Assembly (NCBI RefSeq): GCF_000300855.1 | Contig: NZ_ALJF01000009.1 | Location: 1-64,000 of the forward strand | DNA length: 64,000 bases | Direction of reading: 5' to 3' | From: Agrobacterium albertimagni AOL15 | GTDB taxonomy: Bacteria; Pseudomonadota; Alphaproteobacteria; Rhizobiales; Rhizobiaceae | Program-made: the position numbers and the translations under genes | Shown: positions 1-7,997 of the stretch, in pieces | Layout of the letters: each line of letters begins with the position of its first letter | How positions within the stretch are numbered: the stretch's first letter is position 1 | The notes under the pieces: model-generated | What the model saw: the letters and a program-made list of their open reading frames with translations, nothing else | Databases searched by the model: none | Told to the model about the DNA's origin: nothing

Positions 1-146
1 GGGCGGCCAGATAACAACGCGAGCTCGCAGCTCAAAGTCAATTCGGCCTGCCCGCTTCTTCGCACTCCGACGCCCCTGTCCCGACACGACAATTCTAACA
101 TGACAGGATAGAATCTGCCGAGCGTTCGTGGGACGCCGATGACAAC

Positions 147-410
147 ATGCCCGATAACAACATTGCTGAACGAGCCATGAGACCGCTTGGAATTGGTCGG
201 AAAAACTGGCTGTTTGCCGGCTCGGACAAGGGCGGAGAGCGCATCGCCAACATTCTGACCATCATCGAGACGGTCAAACTGCACGGTCATAATCCGGAGG
301 TCTATCTGACAGATGTCCTGACCCGGATCCAGGATCACCCCAAGGATCGACTTGAAGACCTGCTGCCTTGGAACTGGGCGCCGGCAAAAGCTCGACACGA
401 GGCCGTCTGA
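147..410 (+). pseudogene. tnpC: IS66-family transposase TnpC, 3' fragment
   Basis: This 87-residue piece is the C-terminal end of an IS66 DDE transposase. It shows the family motif PDNNIAERAMRP, then GRKNWLFAGSDKGGERIA and the IETVKLHG segment that follow the last catalytic Glu. A full TnpC is about 500 residues, and bases 1-146 contain no recognisable transposase in any frame, so the gene is truncated near base 140. It cannot encode a working enzyme. It runs opposite to the IS66 genes at 756-1655, so it belongs to a second element. Its stop codon overlaps the start of the next small gene (TGATG). Confidence 0.85.
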
Positions 411-715
411 TGGCTCGCTCAAGGTTCATCTACACACTCAGCCAAGTCGCCGGCATGATCAGCGAAAACCTCGAACTGATCGAGGAAATCACCGCAAACT
501 CCGACAACATCTCCGAAGGCGAACTGGTTTACGTCGGTGATGGCAGTGAGGATGGCACGAAGGGTCTGACCGAGAACGGCATCGAAGAGCTTCAAAGCCT
601 ACTTGCCGACATCAGGACGTGGGACGGCGGTATCCGCGAGTTCCTCATCGAGACACAATGCGATCCTGAAATAATCGACCGCATCATGGTCGATGAGATG
701 AAACGCGGCCTATAG
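410..715 (+). CDS. Small IS66-associated hypothetical protein
   Basis: This acidic 101-residue protein of unknown function starts on the ATG that overlaps the tnpC stop, so the two were probably translationally coupled. It has no membrane segment or signal peptide. The N-terminus is basic (MARSRFIYTLSQVAG) and the rest is rich in Glu, Asp and Ile. Its place between tnpC and the element's right end (about 759) suggests it is cargo of the IS66 element rather than a chromosomal gene. I do not recognise a domain. Confidence 0.55.
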   Translation: MARSRFIYTLSQVAGMISENLELIEEITANSDNISEGELVYVGDGSEDGTKGLTENGIEELQSLLADIRTWDGGIREFLIETQCDPEIIDRIMVDEMKRGL

Positions 716-744
716 CTTCCATCTCTCGACACCCGGAAATGCGT

Positions 745-759
745 TCTCCGGACGCTCAC
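745..759 (+). repeat. Probable right terminal inverted repeat of the plus-strand IS66
   Basis: Read on the minus strand the segment is GTGAGCGTCCGGAGA, which has the GTRAGCG start typical of IS66 ends and resembles the other element's end at 1725-1739. It lies exactly where the minus-strand tnpC reading frame is lost, so base 759/760 is the likely insertion junction. Confidence 0.5.
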
Positions 760-854
760 AGAGCATCGGCGCGCGCAGCCTTCTCGGCCATGGCAAGGAC
801 CATGGCTTTCAGGGTCTCTACATCATCTGGGAGCTGCAAATCGGGCGGCGTCAT
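756..854 (-). pseudogene. tnpC: IS66-family TnpC, N-terminal fragment interrupted by insertion
   Basis: From the ATG at 854 the minus strand reads MTPPDLQLPDDVETLKAMVL, then AMAEKAARADAL and a stop. This is the usual start of an IS66 TnpC, with its early leucine-rich coiled coil. Only 32 codons survive; the frame runs into the end of the oppositely oriented IS66 copy at 759/760. It is the third gene of the tnpA-tnpB-tnpC set on this strand and was inactivated by the second insertion. Confidence 0.75.
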
Positions 855-927
855 AAGGCCTACCAGAGCATATTTTGCTCCGATTTTCCTGCCCTTTCAG
901 ACGGTTGATTCACTTCGCCGCAGGCCT

Positions 928-1272
928 TTACCCAACACTCTCCGGCGGTTTTACCGCCACCGAGCGGAACCGTTTCCAGTCCATGCCGTCAACGAGCGCC
1001 ATGAGCTGGGCATGGTTGAGCTGCACCCGGTTATGGCCGATCCGAGGCCAGCAGAACTGCGCCTTCTCCAGCCGCTTCGAGTAGAGGCAGACCCCTGATC
1101 CATCCCACCAGACGATCTTGACGCGGTCGGCCCGCTTCGCCCGGAAGACATAAAGAGAGCCGTTGAACGGATCACTGCCGGCATCCCGCACCAGCGATAG
1201 CAAACTGTAAGGCCCCTTGCGGAAGTCGATGGGATGGCTGGCGAGGAAGACCTTTACACCTGCGGGGATCAT
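928..1272 (-). CDS. tnpB: IS66-family accessory protein TnpB
   Basis: This 114-residue protein matches the IS66 Orf2/TnpB family. It starts MIPAGVKVFLASHPIDFRKG and carries the conserved VFRAKRADRVKIVWWDGSG and LYSKRLEKAQFCWP blocks. TnpB is needed for transposition of many IS66 elements, though its biochemical role is not settled. It overlaps the end of tnpA by 4 bases, the normal arrangement. Length is complete for the family. The element can no longer move by itself because tnpC is truncated. Confidence 0.9.
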   Translation of the reverse strand: MIPAGVKVFLASHPIDFRKGPYSLLSLVRDAGSDPFNGSLYVFRAKRADRVKIVWWDGSGVCLYSKRLEKAQFCWPRIGHNRVQLNHAQLMALVDGMDWKRFRSVAVKPPESVG

Positions 1273-1655
1273 GCTGAGCGAACCGCCCGGATCACGCGCT
1301 GCAGATGAGCTTCTTCCACATGCTGGCCGGCCCGCACGACGATACCGCCAATGACGATTTCGACGACGGAGTCGGGCCCACGTGCTGCGCTCTGCGGTTC
1401 AACTGCCGGCGCTGCTTGTCCAGGCTCATCACTGCCCAACAGTTCTCTGCGCCAGCGGTAGAGTTGAGATGGCAGGATCCCAATTTGCCGCGCGACTGCC
1501 GACATGTTCACACCGGGCTGACAGGCTTGCTCAACCGCTGTGGCCTTGAACTCGTCGGACCAGAACCGCCGCAACTGTCGCGGCGACCCGTCAAGGCGAT
1601 CGGGCACCGCCTCAATCATTCGCATCAATCCAAGGCTAGCCGCAGGCCTAGACAT
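1269..1655 (-). CDS. tnpA: IS66-family TnpA (HTH protein)
   Basis: This 128-residue TnpA/Orf1 protein has the IS3/IS66-type helix-turn-helix in RFWSDEFKATAVEQACQPGV followed by SAVARQIGILPSQLYRWRREL (about residues 30-72). The C-terminal half contains the conserved VEIVIGGIVVRAGQHV stretch of IS66 Orf1. It is the first gene of the minus-strand tnpABC set; its ATG lies about 80 bases inside the terminal repeat at 1725-1739. It appears full length. Confidence 0.88.
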   Translation of the reverse strand: MSRPAASLGLMRMIEAVPDRLDGSPRQLRRFWSDEFKATAVEQACQPGVNMSAVARQIGILPSQLYRWRRELLGSDEPGQAAPAVEPQSAARGPDSVVEIVIGGIVVRAGQHVEEAHLQRVIRAVRSA

Positions 1656-1786
1656 AGATCCTCACATTCAGAGAACTCGTATGTCCAGAATACCCTGCCC
1701 AGCATCAGCCACGCCAGATGAGGTCTCCTTGCCGCTTACGCTCGATCGGTTGCTTTGACAGGTTCATTCTTATTGTTTCGCGGAAT

Positions 1787-3121
1787 TCACGTAATTAGTG
1801 TTCGATGAGCGCTGTGAACGGGAGCTATGTGTTCGCTTTTACCCATCTTCCATCCCCCCATAACTGTCATCACAAACAAAATGTAAGGGTACATGTAAAA
1901 ATCAACGTGATTGTATAAGCTTCCCCGAAGGTGTGAAAGCATGGAAACAGTCAGCATGACTGCTGCGAACCATGCGCCGACTGAATTGACCCGGCGAGCA
2001 AAGCCGAACAGCCATCCATGCAGGAAAAAGAAGACGGCGATAAGTGGAAGTCCGCCAACGAAGTAGAAATTGAGATAAAGATCTGTCTCAACTGGCCACT
2101 GCTCGGTCGCGCGGATCGCCCACGCATCAGGGCGGTAAATGTCTGTAAGCATATGGTTCATATCGAAATAAGACGACGGGTCCATCCATCCCATTGTCAT
2201 CCAGATCTTGTTGAGCGGCATGAAGAACGTGGTGAGCAAGCCTGGGTCGAAATCGCGGATGGACACAGCGAGGTTATGCAAGGCTGTAAAATAGTTCGCT
2301 GTAGACATCACCATGCCCCACGAACTCAATATGCTCTGGTGGCGAAAATACATGCCGACGATGAAGACGGCCACTCCAGCTCCGAGTAAGGCGAACAGCT
2401 TCCAGCTCCAGAATCTTGATGTCACCAACCAAGGTGTCAAGCTGAGTATCAGCAATAGCATGATCTGCATTTTGCTGCCGTGGACTGGCGACGTGACCGC
2501 CACCCACGCGAAAAACAGTGCAAGGAGACCGTATCGTCTCCATCGGTAGGCTAAGAACCCCGTCAGCATTGCCAGGGCCAAGGATGAGAAGTGGCTGATG
2601 ATCACATAGACGCCGGTGCCCGCACGGTTTAGAAATGCGTCACCTGGATTGCGAAGCCAGGTCTCAAAGCCGCCACTACCCAGTATGATCGCGAAAATCG
2701 CTGCAGTTGACATGGCATAAAGGGGAGCGGCGAGCCGAACGACAGTACTCTCACTCACATCTGGCAGCGCAAGATGTATCGGGCTCGTCGCCAGCCCTGC
2801 CCGCTCGCCAAAGTGAATGGCAAGCGCAGCAACACTATATACCGAGAAGGCAAATGCAAAAGAGAGGCGATATTCCGGCATGCCTAGCTGACCTGCATAG
2901 AGCGAAGCCATGGTTGGTGCAAACACGAACCAAGCTCCATAGTAGATGTAAAGCATCGTCAGAGGAGACAGCACTCGGCTAGGCTGGCAGGCGAAGAACA
3001 CACCAATGTAGAGCAGCAAAAAGATTGGGAACGTGTGCCAGCCCACTATGTGGAAGGCGTAAACCAAGGCGTTCCCAAAAACGAGTAGTGAAATCCGAAC
3101 GGCGTCGATCGAAAGCTTCAT
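1787..3121 (-). CDS. O-antigen polymerase-like membrane protein (Wzy type)
   Basis: This hydrophobic protein of 444 residues has about 10-12 predicted membrane segments, starting with ISLLVFGNALVYAFHIVGW and ending with YMYPYILFVMTVMG. A large hydrophilic loop near residues 265-350 (SILSSWGMVM to TDIYRPDAWAI) fits the periplasmic loop of Wzy-type oligosaccharide repeat-unit polymerases, which join lipid-linked repeats in the periplasm. Sequence identity within this class is always low, so the call rests on topology and context: it sits 5 bases after wzz and in a locus with wzx. An O-antigen ligase is the main alternative. Confidence 0.7.
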   Translation of the reverse strand: MKLSIDAVRISLLVFGNALVYAFHIVGWHTFPIFLLLYIGVFFACQPSRVLSPLTMLYIYYGAWFVFAPTMASLYAGQLGMPEYRLSFAFAFSVYSVAALAIHFGERAGLATSPIHLALPDVSESTVVRLAAPLYAMSTAAIFAIILGSGGFETWLRNPGDAFLNRAGTGVYVIISHFSSLALAMLTGFLAYRWRRYGLLALFFAWVAVTSPVHGSKMQIMLLLILSLTPWLVTSRFWSWKLFALLGAGVAVFIVGMYFRHQSILSSWGMVMSTANYFTALHNLAVSIRDFDPGLLTTFFMPLNKIWMTMGWMDPSSYFDMNHMLTDIYRPDAWAIRATEQWPVETDLYLNFYFVGGLPLIAVFFFLHGWLFGFARRVNSVGAWFAAVMLTVSMLSHLRGSLYNHVDFYMYPYILFVMTVMGGWKMGKSEHIAPVHSAHRTLIT

Positions 3122-3126
3122 GCCGG

Positions 3127-3858
3127 CTAGGTTCTTTTCATCAGAAAGGCGTGCCGCACTTGGTCCAGCTTGGCGCTGGATTTGGGGTCCTGTCTCAAGT
3201 GCGAAATAGTGGTACGGACAACAGCAAATATGAGCGCAATGAGCCCGGTGAGAGCTCCAGCGGCTATTCCGTGAATCAAGGGCCGTGCTGTGCTGCTCGC
3301 TTCAATCTGCTGCGTAGAAATGTTGTTGGTCCATGCTTGAGCTGCGGAAAGCCGCTGAGATTGGTTTTTGACATGGCTGGTCAGCTTTATCACTTCCAGG
3401 ATGGTCTCAGCACTCCTTCCATCGTCCGCCACTAATTGCTCAAGCAGTTCTTTCTGCCGCTCAAGCAATTCTGCGTACACATCAATCGCCGTCTTCAACG
3501 CTTCAGCGATTCTTGATCGCTCCTTTCTGATAACTGAGATGGCCTCTTCTCGGGTCGGCGATAGCGTCGATATACTGATTACCCGCTCACTCACGTTAAC
3601 CGTAACGCCGTCACTTGGTTCATCCTGAAAAATTAACGCGACAGCATTGTCAACGATATCATTCGCTACAAAATGGGGCACTTGGAAGCGCGTGTTTGCG
3701 GTGTAGGGCGAGGACGTTGTGGACGACATGAGGTAAACAATGGCGGCAGCAACTAGTGGAACGAATATTAAAATCACCCAGTAGCGCGCAACAAACACAG
3801 CCAGATCGAGAAGATCTATTGCTTCTACTTGTTTCTCCGGCCTGATATCTTCAACCAT
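3127..3858 (-). CDS. wzz: Polysaccharide chain-length determinant (Wzz family)
   Basis: This 243-residue protein has the Wzz layout: a short cytoplasmic N-terminus with LLDLAVFVARYW, a first membrane helix (VILIFVPLVAAAIVYLMSS, about residues 33-52), a long periplasmic region with a helical segment rich in Glu and Leu (ELLERQKELLEQLVADDG), and a C-terminal helix (GIAAGALTGLIALIFAVV). There is no cytoplasmic tyrosine kinase domain, so it is a plain co-polymerase controlling O-chain length together with the adjacent Wzy-like protein. It is transcribed leftward from the gap at 3859-4157, which also serves the divergent acyltransferase. Confidence 0.8.
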   Translation of the reverse strand: MVEDIRPEKQVEAIDLLDLAVFVARYWVILIFVPLVAAAIVYLMSSTTSSPYTANTRFQVPHFVANDIVDNAVALIFQDEPSDGVTVNVSERVISISTLSPTREEAISVIRKERSRIAEALKTAIDVYAELLERQKELLEQLVADDGRSAETILEVIKLTSHVKNQSQRLSAAQAWTNNISTQQIEASSTARPLIHGIAAGALTGLIALIFAVVRTTISHLRQDPKSSAKLDQVRHAFLMKRT

Positions 3859-4157
3859 ATCGTCAATGCCCTTTTCTCACTGCAGCGGTCAACTAGCGGT
3901 TTAATGCGGCGAATGCAATTACCTTTCGCTCTTGCGAGGCACTCCGCGTAAGGAAGTCTATCGCCGATGCCCTCATAACTCCCAGCCTTCTTGGATATAA
4001 AAAGCGATGATGCAGAGTAAGGCTTCGCGCGGTCCAGGCGAGTTAAGGGTTGCGTTTGTTTCTTTCAGCCTTTTTAAGATGCGGTATAAGCTCACGGCAA
4101 ATGTCACTGCATCATTCGGCGCTGAGCGGTTCTTGAAGGACGATAGTTCCTAGGTTA

Positions 4158-5252
4158 ATGAGGCCACCAACAATGAACGACGTCCAGGACAACCCTAGTC
4201 AGGCGAGGCTGGATAATCTTCTTACATTGCGGGTACTTGCAACATTTGCCGTAGTTTTCGGACACGCTGCGTCATTCTTCAGTGCATTCTCGTGGTCTCA
4301 GTTCCCCGCTGCACCGTACATCCAGAGCCAAGCCGTCACTGTGTTCTTCTTAGTGTCCGGCTACACAATCGCGTGGGTATGCGATCGGGACGCCGCGAAA
4401 GGACTTGGCGTATGGACTTTCGTTTTCGACCGCCTTGCTCGGCTCCTCATTCCTCTCGTCCCAATTCTGCTACTCGTCGCTGCACTCGAATCATACATCT
4501 TTGATGTTCATCCCTATGCGCAAAATTTCAACTTGCGGACGCTGGTTGGAAATTTTTTGTTCCTTCAGACCATAGTAGTCGACTCGTTTGCGACAAATCG
4601 CCCACTGTGGACGATTTCGCTTGAGTTCTGGATCTACCTTGCATTTGCTGGGTCGTTTTTTGCTCTCATGGCGAACAATTGGCGCACCGGCATGGGATCC
4701 GTTGTTATCTCGACGCTTGGCTACTGCGCACTCAACGAAGAGATTTTGGGGGGGCGCGGCGCTGGTTTGCCCGTTGTTTGGATTTTGGGAGCTCTGATAT
4801 ACTGGGCATTGAAGCGCGCGCCGCTAGCTCGCCCACGCACCTATCTGGCAGTGTTCCCCCTATCAGTAATGGTGCTGACGATGCTCGCTTCAAACCGAAA
4901 CTGGCCACCAGACGGAACATATTCACCAACATACAATTTGGTCGTCAGCCTAGCTTTCTTCATCTACGTCAGTGTATGCCCCAAACTTCCGGCTTGTTGG
5001 AATAGAATGATGGCATGGTTTGGCTCATTTGCTTACACCGTCTACTTGGCCCATTACCCAATTCAATACTGGATCTGGAGTTTCGAGGTTCTGCCCAGAA
5101 ACGCCGCTGGCGCGACCGGCGCTGTTGCAGCTAGCCCTGCGATCTCATGGGGCCTCGGATGGCTATTTGAACGGCGCTATAAACGGTTGCGCGAAATTAT
5201 ACGGTATAAGCTACAAGTCATCACGCGTTCACGGACCTCCGTGAGTGTCTGA
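4158..5252 (+). CDS. Membrane acyltransferase, acyltransferase-3 (OafA/NodX) family
   Basis: This 364-residue integral membrane protein has about 10 helices. The N-terminal signature LLTLRVLATFAVVFGHAASF contains the conserved Arg and His of acyltransferase-3 enzymes, and VFFLVSGYTIAW matches the FF.SGF/Y.I block after helix 2. Such enzymes usually O-acetylate surface polysaccharides or nodulation factors using cytoplasmic acetyl-CoA. In this locus it probably modifies the O-chain or its nonulosonate. The start may instead be the ATG at 4173 (MNDVQD). The stop is directly followed by ATGAGC at 5253, suggesting coupling to downstream reading. Confidence 0.85.
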   Translation: MRPPTMNDVQDNPSQARLDNLLTLRVLATFAVVFGHAASFFSAFSWSQFPAAPYIQSQAVTVFFLVSGYTIAWVCDRDAAKGLGVWTFVFDRLARLLIPLVPILLLVAALESYIFDVHPYAQNFNLRTLVGNFLFLQTIVVDSFATNRPLWTISLEFWIYLAFAGSFFALMANNWRTGMGSVVISTLGYCALNEEILGGRGAGLPVVWILGALIYWALKRAPLARPRTYLAVFPLSVMVLTMLASNRNWPPDGTYSPTYNLVVSLAFFIYVSVCPKLPACWNRMMAWFGSFAYTVYLAHYPIQYWIWSFEVLPRNAAGATGAVAASPAISWGLGWLFERRYKRLREIIRYKLQVITRSRTSVSV

Positions 5253-5319
5253 ATGAGCGACGAACAAAACCACACTGCTACAGCACTAGACGAATCACAT
5301 ATTGGCTTTGCGACTAACG

Positions 5320-6303
5320 ATGTCGAAGTGGGAACGAATAGGTCGTTGCCGCTACGGAGTCAGGACGGCTTGGGAGAGACATTTGCCGAAAAATTCATTC
5401 TTGGTGATCGGCCAAGGTTCCATTGGTCAACGCCACGCTCGCCTACTTCAGAAACACGGCGAGGTCAGCACAGTTAGTTCCGTCGCCGATTACTCTTTCC
5501 GTAGCATATCCGAAGCAGTTCGAGGGCGCCACTACACGCACGCAGTGGTGGCCAACATGACAAGTCATCACGCACGCACCGCTTTCGATCTTGCCCAATG
5601 TGGTTTTACTGGACACGTTCTCTTAGAAAAACCTGCTTGCTCAAACGTACATGAGATAAGTCAGCTCGTTGAGTCTTCTAGAGCTTTCGCAGGGGTGTCT
5701 GTTGGCTATAACCTTCGCTTTCACCCAGTCATTCAAGCGTTGCGTCGGTGTTTGCAGGGCAAAAAGGTTATCGAAGCTCGATTGTCGGTGGGACAATTGC
5801 TTTCCGAATGGAGGCCTGGCTCAGACTATAGAAACGGCTCCTCTGCGAATAGGTTGGCAGGTGGCGGGGCTTTGCGCGACTTGAGCCACGAGTTAGACCT
5901 AGCACTTTCGATCTTTGGGCCATGGAAGAGGCTGGTGGCGCTTGGAGGAAATTTTCAGCGCTTAGATATAGAAACTGATGAAGCATGGTCGATCATCATG
6001 GAAACTGAAAAATGTCCCATGGTGTCTATCTGTATGAACTACTTTGACCAGCCGGGAAATCGGTCAATTAGAGCAACGACGGACGATACCTCGATTATAG
6101 CAGATTTGAGCGAGGGGCGGATTACTTCTAGCAGCCTCAGCGAGGATTTCGTGGTGAAGAGAGATGATACCTATCAGCTTTTGCACCAGGATTTCATAGA
6201 GCAGCAGGGGCAATCATGCACTTTAACCGACGGCATTGCAGTAGTCCGTCTGATGGATGCCATTGAGAAATCAAACTCCCAAAGGAATTGGATCGAAGCA
6301 TGA
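5320..6303 (+). CDS. Gfo/Idh/MocA-family oxidoreductase (PtmF-like)
   Basis: The Rossmann motif FLVIGQGSIGQRHARLL lies near residue 26, and LLEKPACSN corresponds to the EKP motif with the catalytic Lys of this NAD(P)-dependent dehydrogenase family. GGALRDLSHELDLALSIFG is the conserved C-terminal domain segment. It overlaps the following CMP-transferase/SDR gene by 4 bases (ATGA), as ptmF-type genes accompany ptmA and ptmB in Campylobacter legionaminate clusters. The start is uncertain: a basic extension of about 25 residues precedes the Rossmann fold, and an open frame from 5253 (directly after the upstream stop) switches frame here, so a frameshift or non-standard start is possible. Confidence 0.75.
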   Translation: MSKWERIGRCRYGVRTAWERHLPKNSFLVIGQGSIGQRHARLLQKHGEVSTVSSVADYSFRSISEAVRGRHYTHAVVANMTSHHARTAFDLAQCGFTGHVLLEKPACSNVHEISQLVESSRAFAGVSVGYNLRFHPVIQALRRCLQGKKVIEARLSVGQLLSEWRPGSDYRNGSSANRLAGGGALRDLSHELDLALSIFGPWKRLVALGGNFQRLDIETDEAWSIIMETEKCPMVSICMNYFDQPGNRSIRATTDDTSIIADLSEGRITSSSLSEDFVVKRDDTYQLLHQDFIEQQGQSCTLTDGIAVVRLMDAIEKSNSQRNWIEA

Positions 6304-7796
6304 AACGAATTTGCACCATTTGCGCTCGAGGCGGCTCCAAAGGCCTTCCGGGCAAGAATGTCATGCCTCTTCTGGGTAAGCCCCTTATAGCGTGGTCCGT
6401 TGAGCAAGCTGTCCAATCTGGACTTTTCCAATACGTCGCGGTGTCGAGCGACGATGACACGATCCTCGAAGCAGCAGAAACCGCTGGCGCTAAGATACTA
6501 ATTCGCCGACCAAGCGATTTGGCCACTGACAGTGCCGCTAAAGTACCCGCAATACTCCACGCCCTAAGGACAGCAGAAGCTCAGACCAATGAAATTTTCG
6601 ACATATTGGTCGACCTGGACGCAACTTCACCGCTTCGGCTCGTCGAAGACATCTCAGGAGCAATTCGCTTGCTCGAAAGCACGGGCTGCACAAACGTGAT
6701 CACTGGGGCAAAAGCCCGCAGATCACCTTACTTTAACCTAGTTGAGCGCTCGCCGGATGGATTTATCAATCTCTCGAAGCCGAGCCAGATCACGCGACGG
6801 CAGGACGCCCCTGCAGCTTTCGACATGAATGCTTCAATCTACGCATGGCAGAGAGATGCGTTCAACAGCACTCCTAAGGTCTTCTACGACGACACACTTC
6901 TCTATGAGATGCCTGAGGATCGCTCACTGGACATAGACACGCCACTCGATTTTAAGATCGTCGAGTTGATTTTGCGCGAACGGGGCGGGAGCAACCGTCA
7001 AGATGCTTTCAGCCTTGAAGGGAAGGTTGCAGTAGTTACAGGGGCATCCGGAATATTGGGGCGTTATTTCTGCCGCTCGCTTGCTGAACGTGGCGCCATC
7101 GTAGCGGCATTGGACTTAAAAGGTACGGGAGAGGTTGCCGATGAAATGCAAAGAATCTCCGGACGTAGCCTGGGAATTGACATGGATGTATCGGATCCGA
7201 GTTCATGTATGTCGGCAATAGAACGCATAGAACAAACACTGGGGCCGGTGGATATTCTTCATAACAACGCTGCATCTAAGGGACCCGAACTGGCCCGCTT
7301 CTTTGATCCTGTCGAAACCTTTTCACCTGAAATTTGGCGCGACATCATGAAGGTTAATATTGACGGTTACTTCTTCATGGCGCAAGCCGTTGGACCGCGC
7401 ATGGCAAAACGTGGGCGGGGATCAATCATTCAGACCTGCTCAATCTACGGCGTAGTCGGTCCCGACCAGCGTATATATGAAGGTTCCGATTATTTGGGCA
7501 TGCCAATCAACACCCCGGCTGTATACTCAGCATCCAAGGCGGGCGTCGATGGGCTAACGAAGTATCTGGCCACGTATTGGGGGAAGGACGGCGTGAGGGT
7601 GAATAGCCTAACACCCGGAGGGGTAGAAAGTGGGCAGAACAAAGAGTTTTCGCGACGTTACTCGGCACGCGTTCCACTCGGCCGCATGGCAGCGCCAAGT
7701 GACATTGCTAACGCCTTGGCATATCTCGCTTCAGACGCTTCGAGCTATGTGACAGGGCACAACCTTATCGTTGATGGCGGCCTCACCGCGTGGTGA
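6300..7796 (+). CDS. Fused CMP-nonulosonate synthetase and short-chain dehydrogenase (PtmB-PtmA fusion)
   Basis: This 498-residue protein has two domains. Residues 1 to about 230 are an acylneuraminate cytidylyltransferase: ICARGGSKGLPGKN is the nucleotide-binding loop, and LVDLDATSPLR and the acidic RSLDIDTPLDF segment are typical of NeuA/LegF. From about 237 on it is a classical SDR: GKVAVVTGASGILGRYF binds the cofactor, HNNAA follows, and YSASKAG carries the catalytic Tyr-Lys pair. In Campylobacter the same activities are separate proteins, PtmB and PtmA. The start is the ATG overlapping the upstream stop. The natural reading is activation of a legionaminic-type sugar as CMP-sugar, with the SDR acting on a precursor. 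Confidence 0.88.
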   Translation: MKRICTICARGGSKGLPGKNVMPLLGKPLIAWSVEQAVQSGLFQYVAVSSDDDTILEAAETAGAKILIRRPSDLATDSAAKVPAILHALRTAEAQTNEIFDILVDLDATSPLRLVEDISGAIRLLESTGCTNVITGAKARRSPYFNLVERSPDGFINLSKPSQITRRQDAPAAFDMNASIYAWQRDAFNSTPKVFYDDTLLYEMPEDRSLDIDTPLDFKIVELILRERGGSNRQDAFSLEGKVAVVTGASGILGRYFCRSLAERGAIVAALDLKGTGEVADEMQRISGRSLGIDMDVSDPSSCMSAIERIEQTLGPVDILHNNAASKGPELARFFDPVETFSPEIWRDIMKVNIDGYFFMAQAVGPRMAKRGRGSIIQTCSIYGVVGPDQRIYEGSDYLGMPINTPAVYSASKAGVDGLTKYLATYWGKDGVRVNSLTPGGVESGQNKEFSRRYSARVPLGRMAAPSDIANALAYLASDASSYVTGHNLIVDGGLTAW

Positions 7797-7997
7797 TAGC
7801 ATTCCAGAGATGCATACCTGTGCGGCGCCATGCTCTGATCCCCAAAAACTGGAGGGAGGTCGGGTCTCAGGTCATGATGCATGTCCAGCGCCACGGCGGC
7901 GCTGACGGAGGAAAGGCAGATGACACAGGTGCAATACCCTTGCGATCGACCTCGCGAAGCGAAGCGTTCCAGCCTGTGGATCGGATAGCGGCGGGGC

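Larger units (their letters stand above)
760..1739 (-). mobile_element. Truncated IS66-family element (tnpA-tnpB-tnpC')
   Basis: The outer end at 1725-1739 reads GTAAGCGGCAAGGAG on the minus strand, a typical IS66 terminal repeat. tnpA, tnpB and the first 32 codons of tnpC follow. At about 760 a second IS66, in opposite orientation, interrupts tnpC. No 8-bp target duplication can be checked because the far end lies outside the window or is lost. The element abuts the polysaccharide locus, whose last gene ends at 1787. Confidence 0.75.

Noticed and set aside
5253..5477. 74-codon frame starting directly after the acyltransferase stop
   Set aside because: Ends quickly and shares its region with the Gfo/Idh/MocA gene in another frame; kept only as a hint of a possible frameshift.
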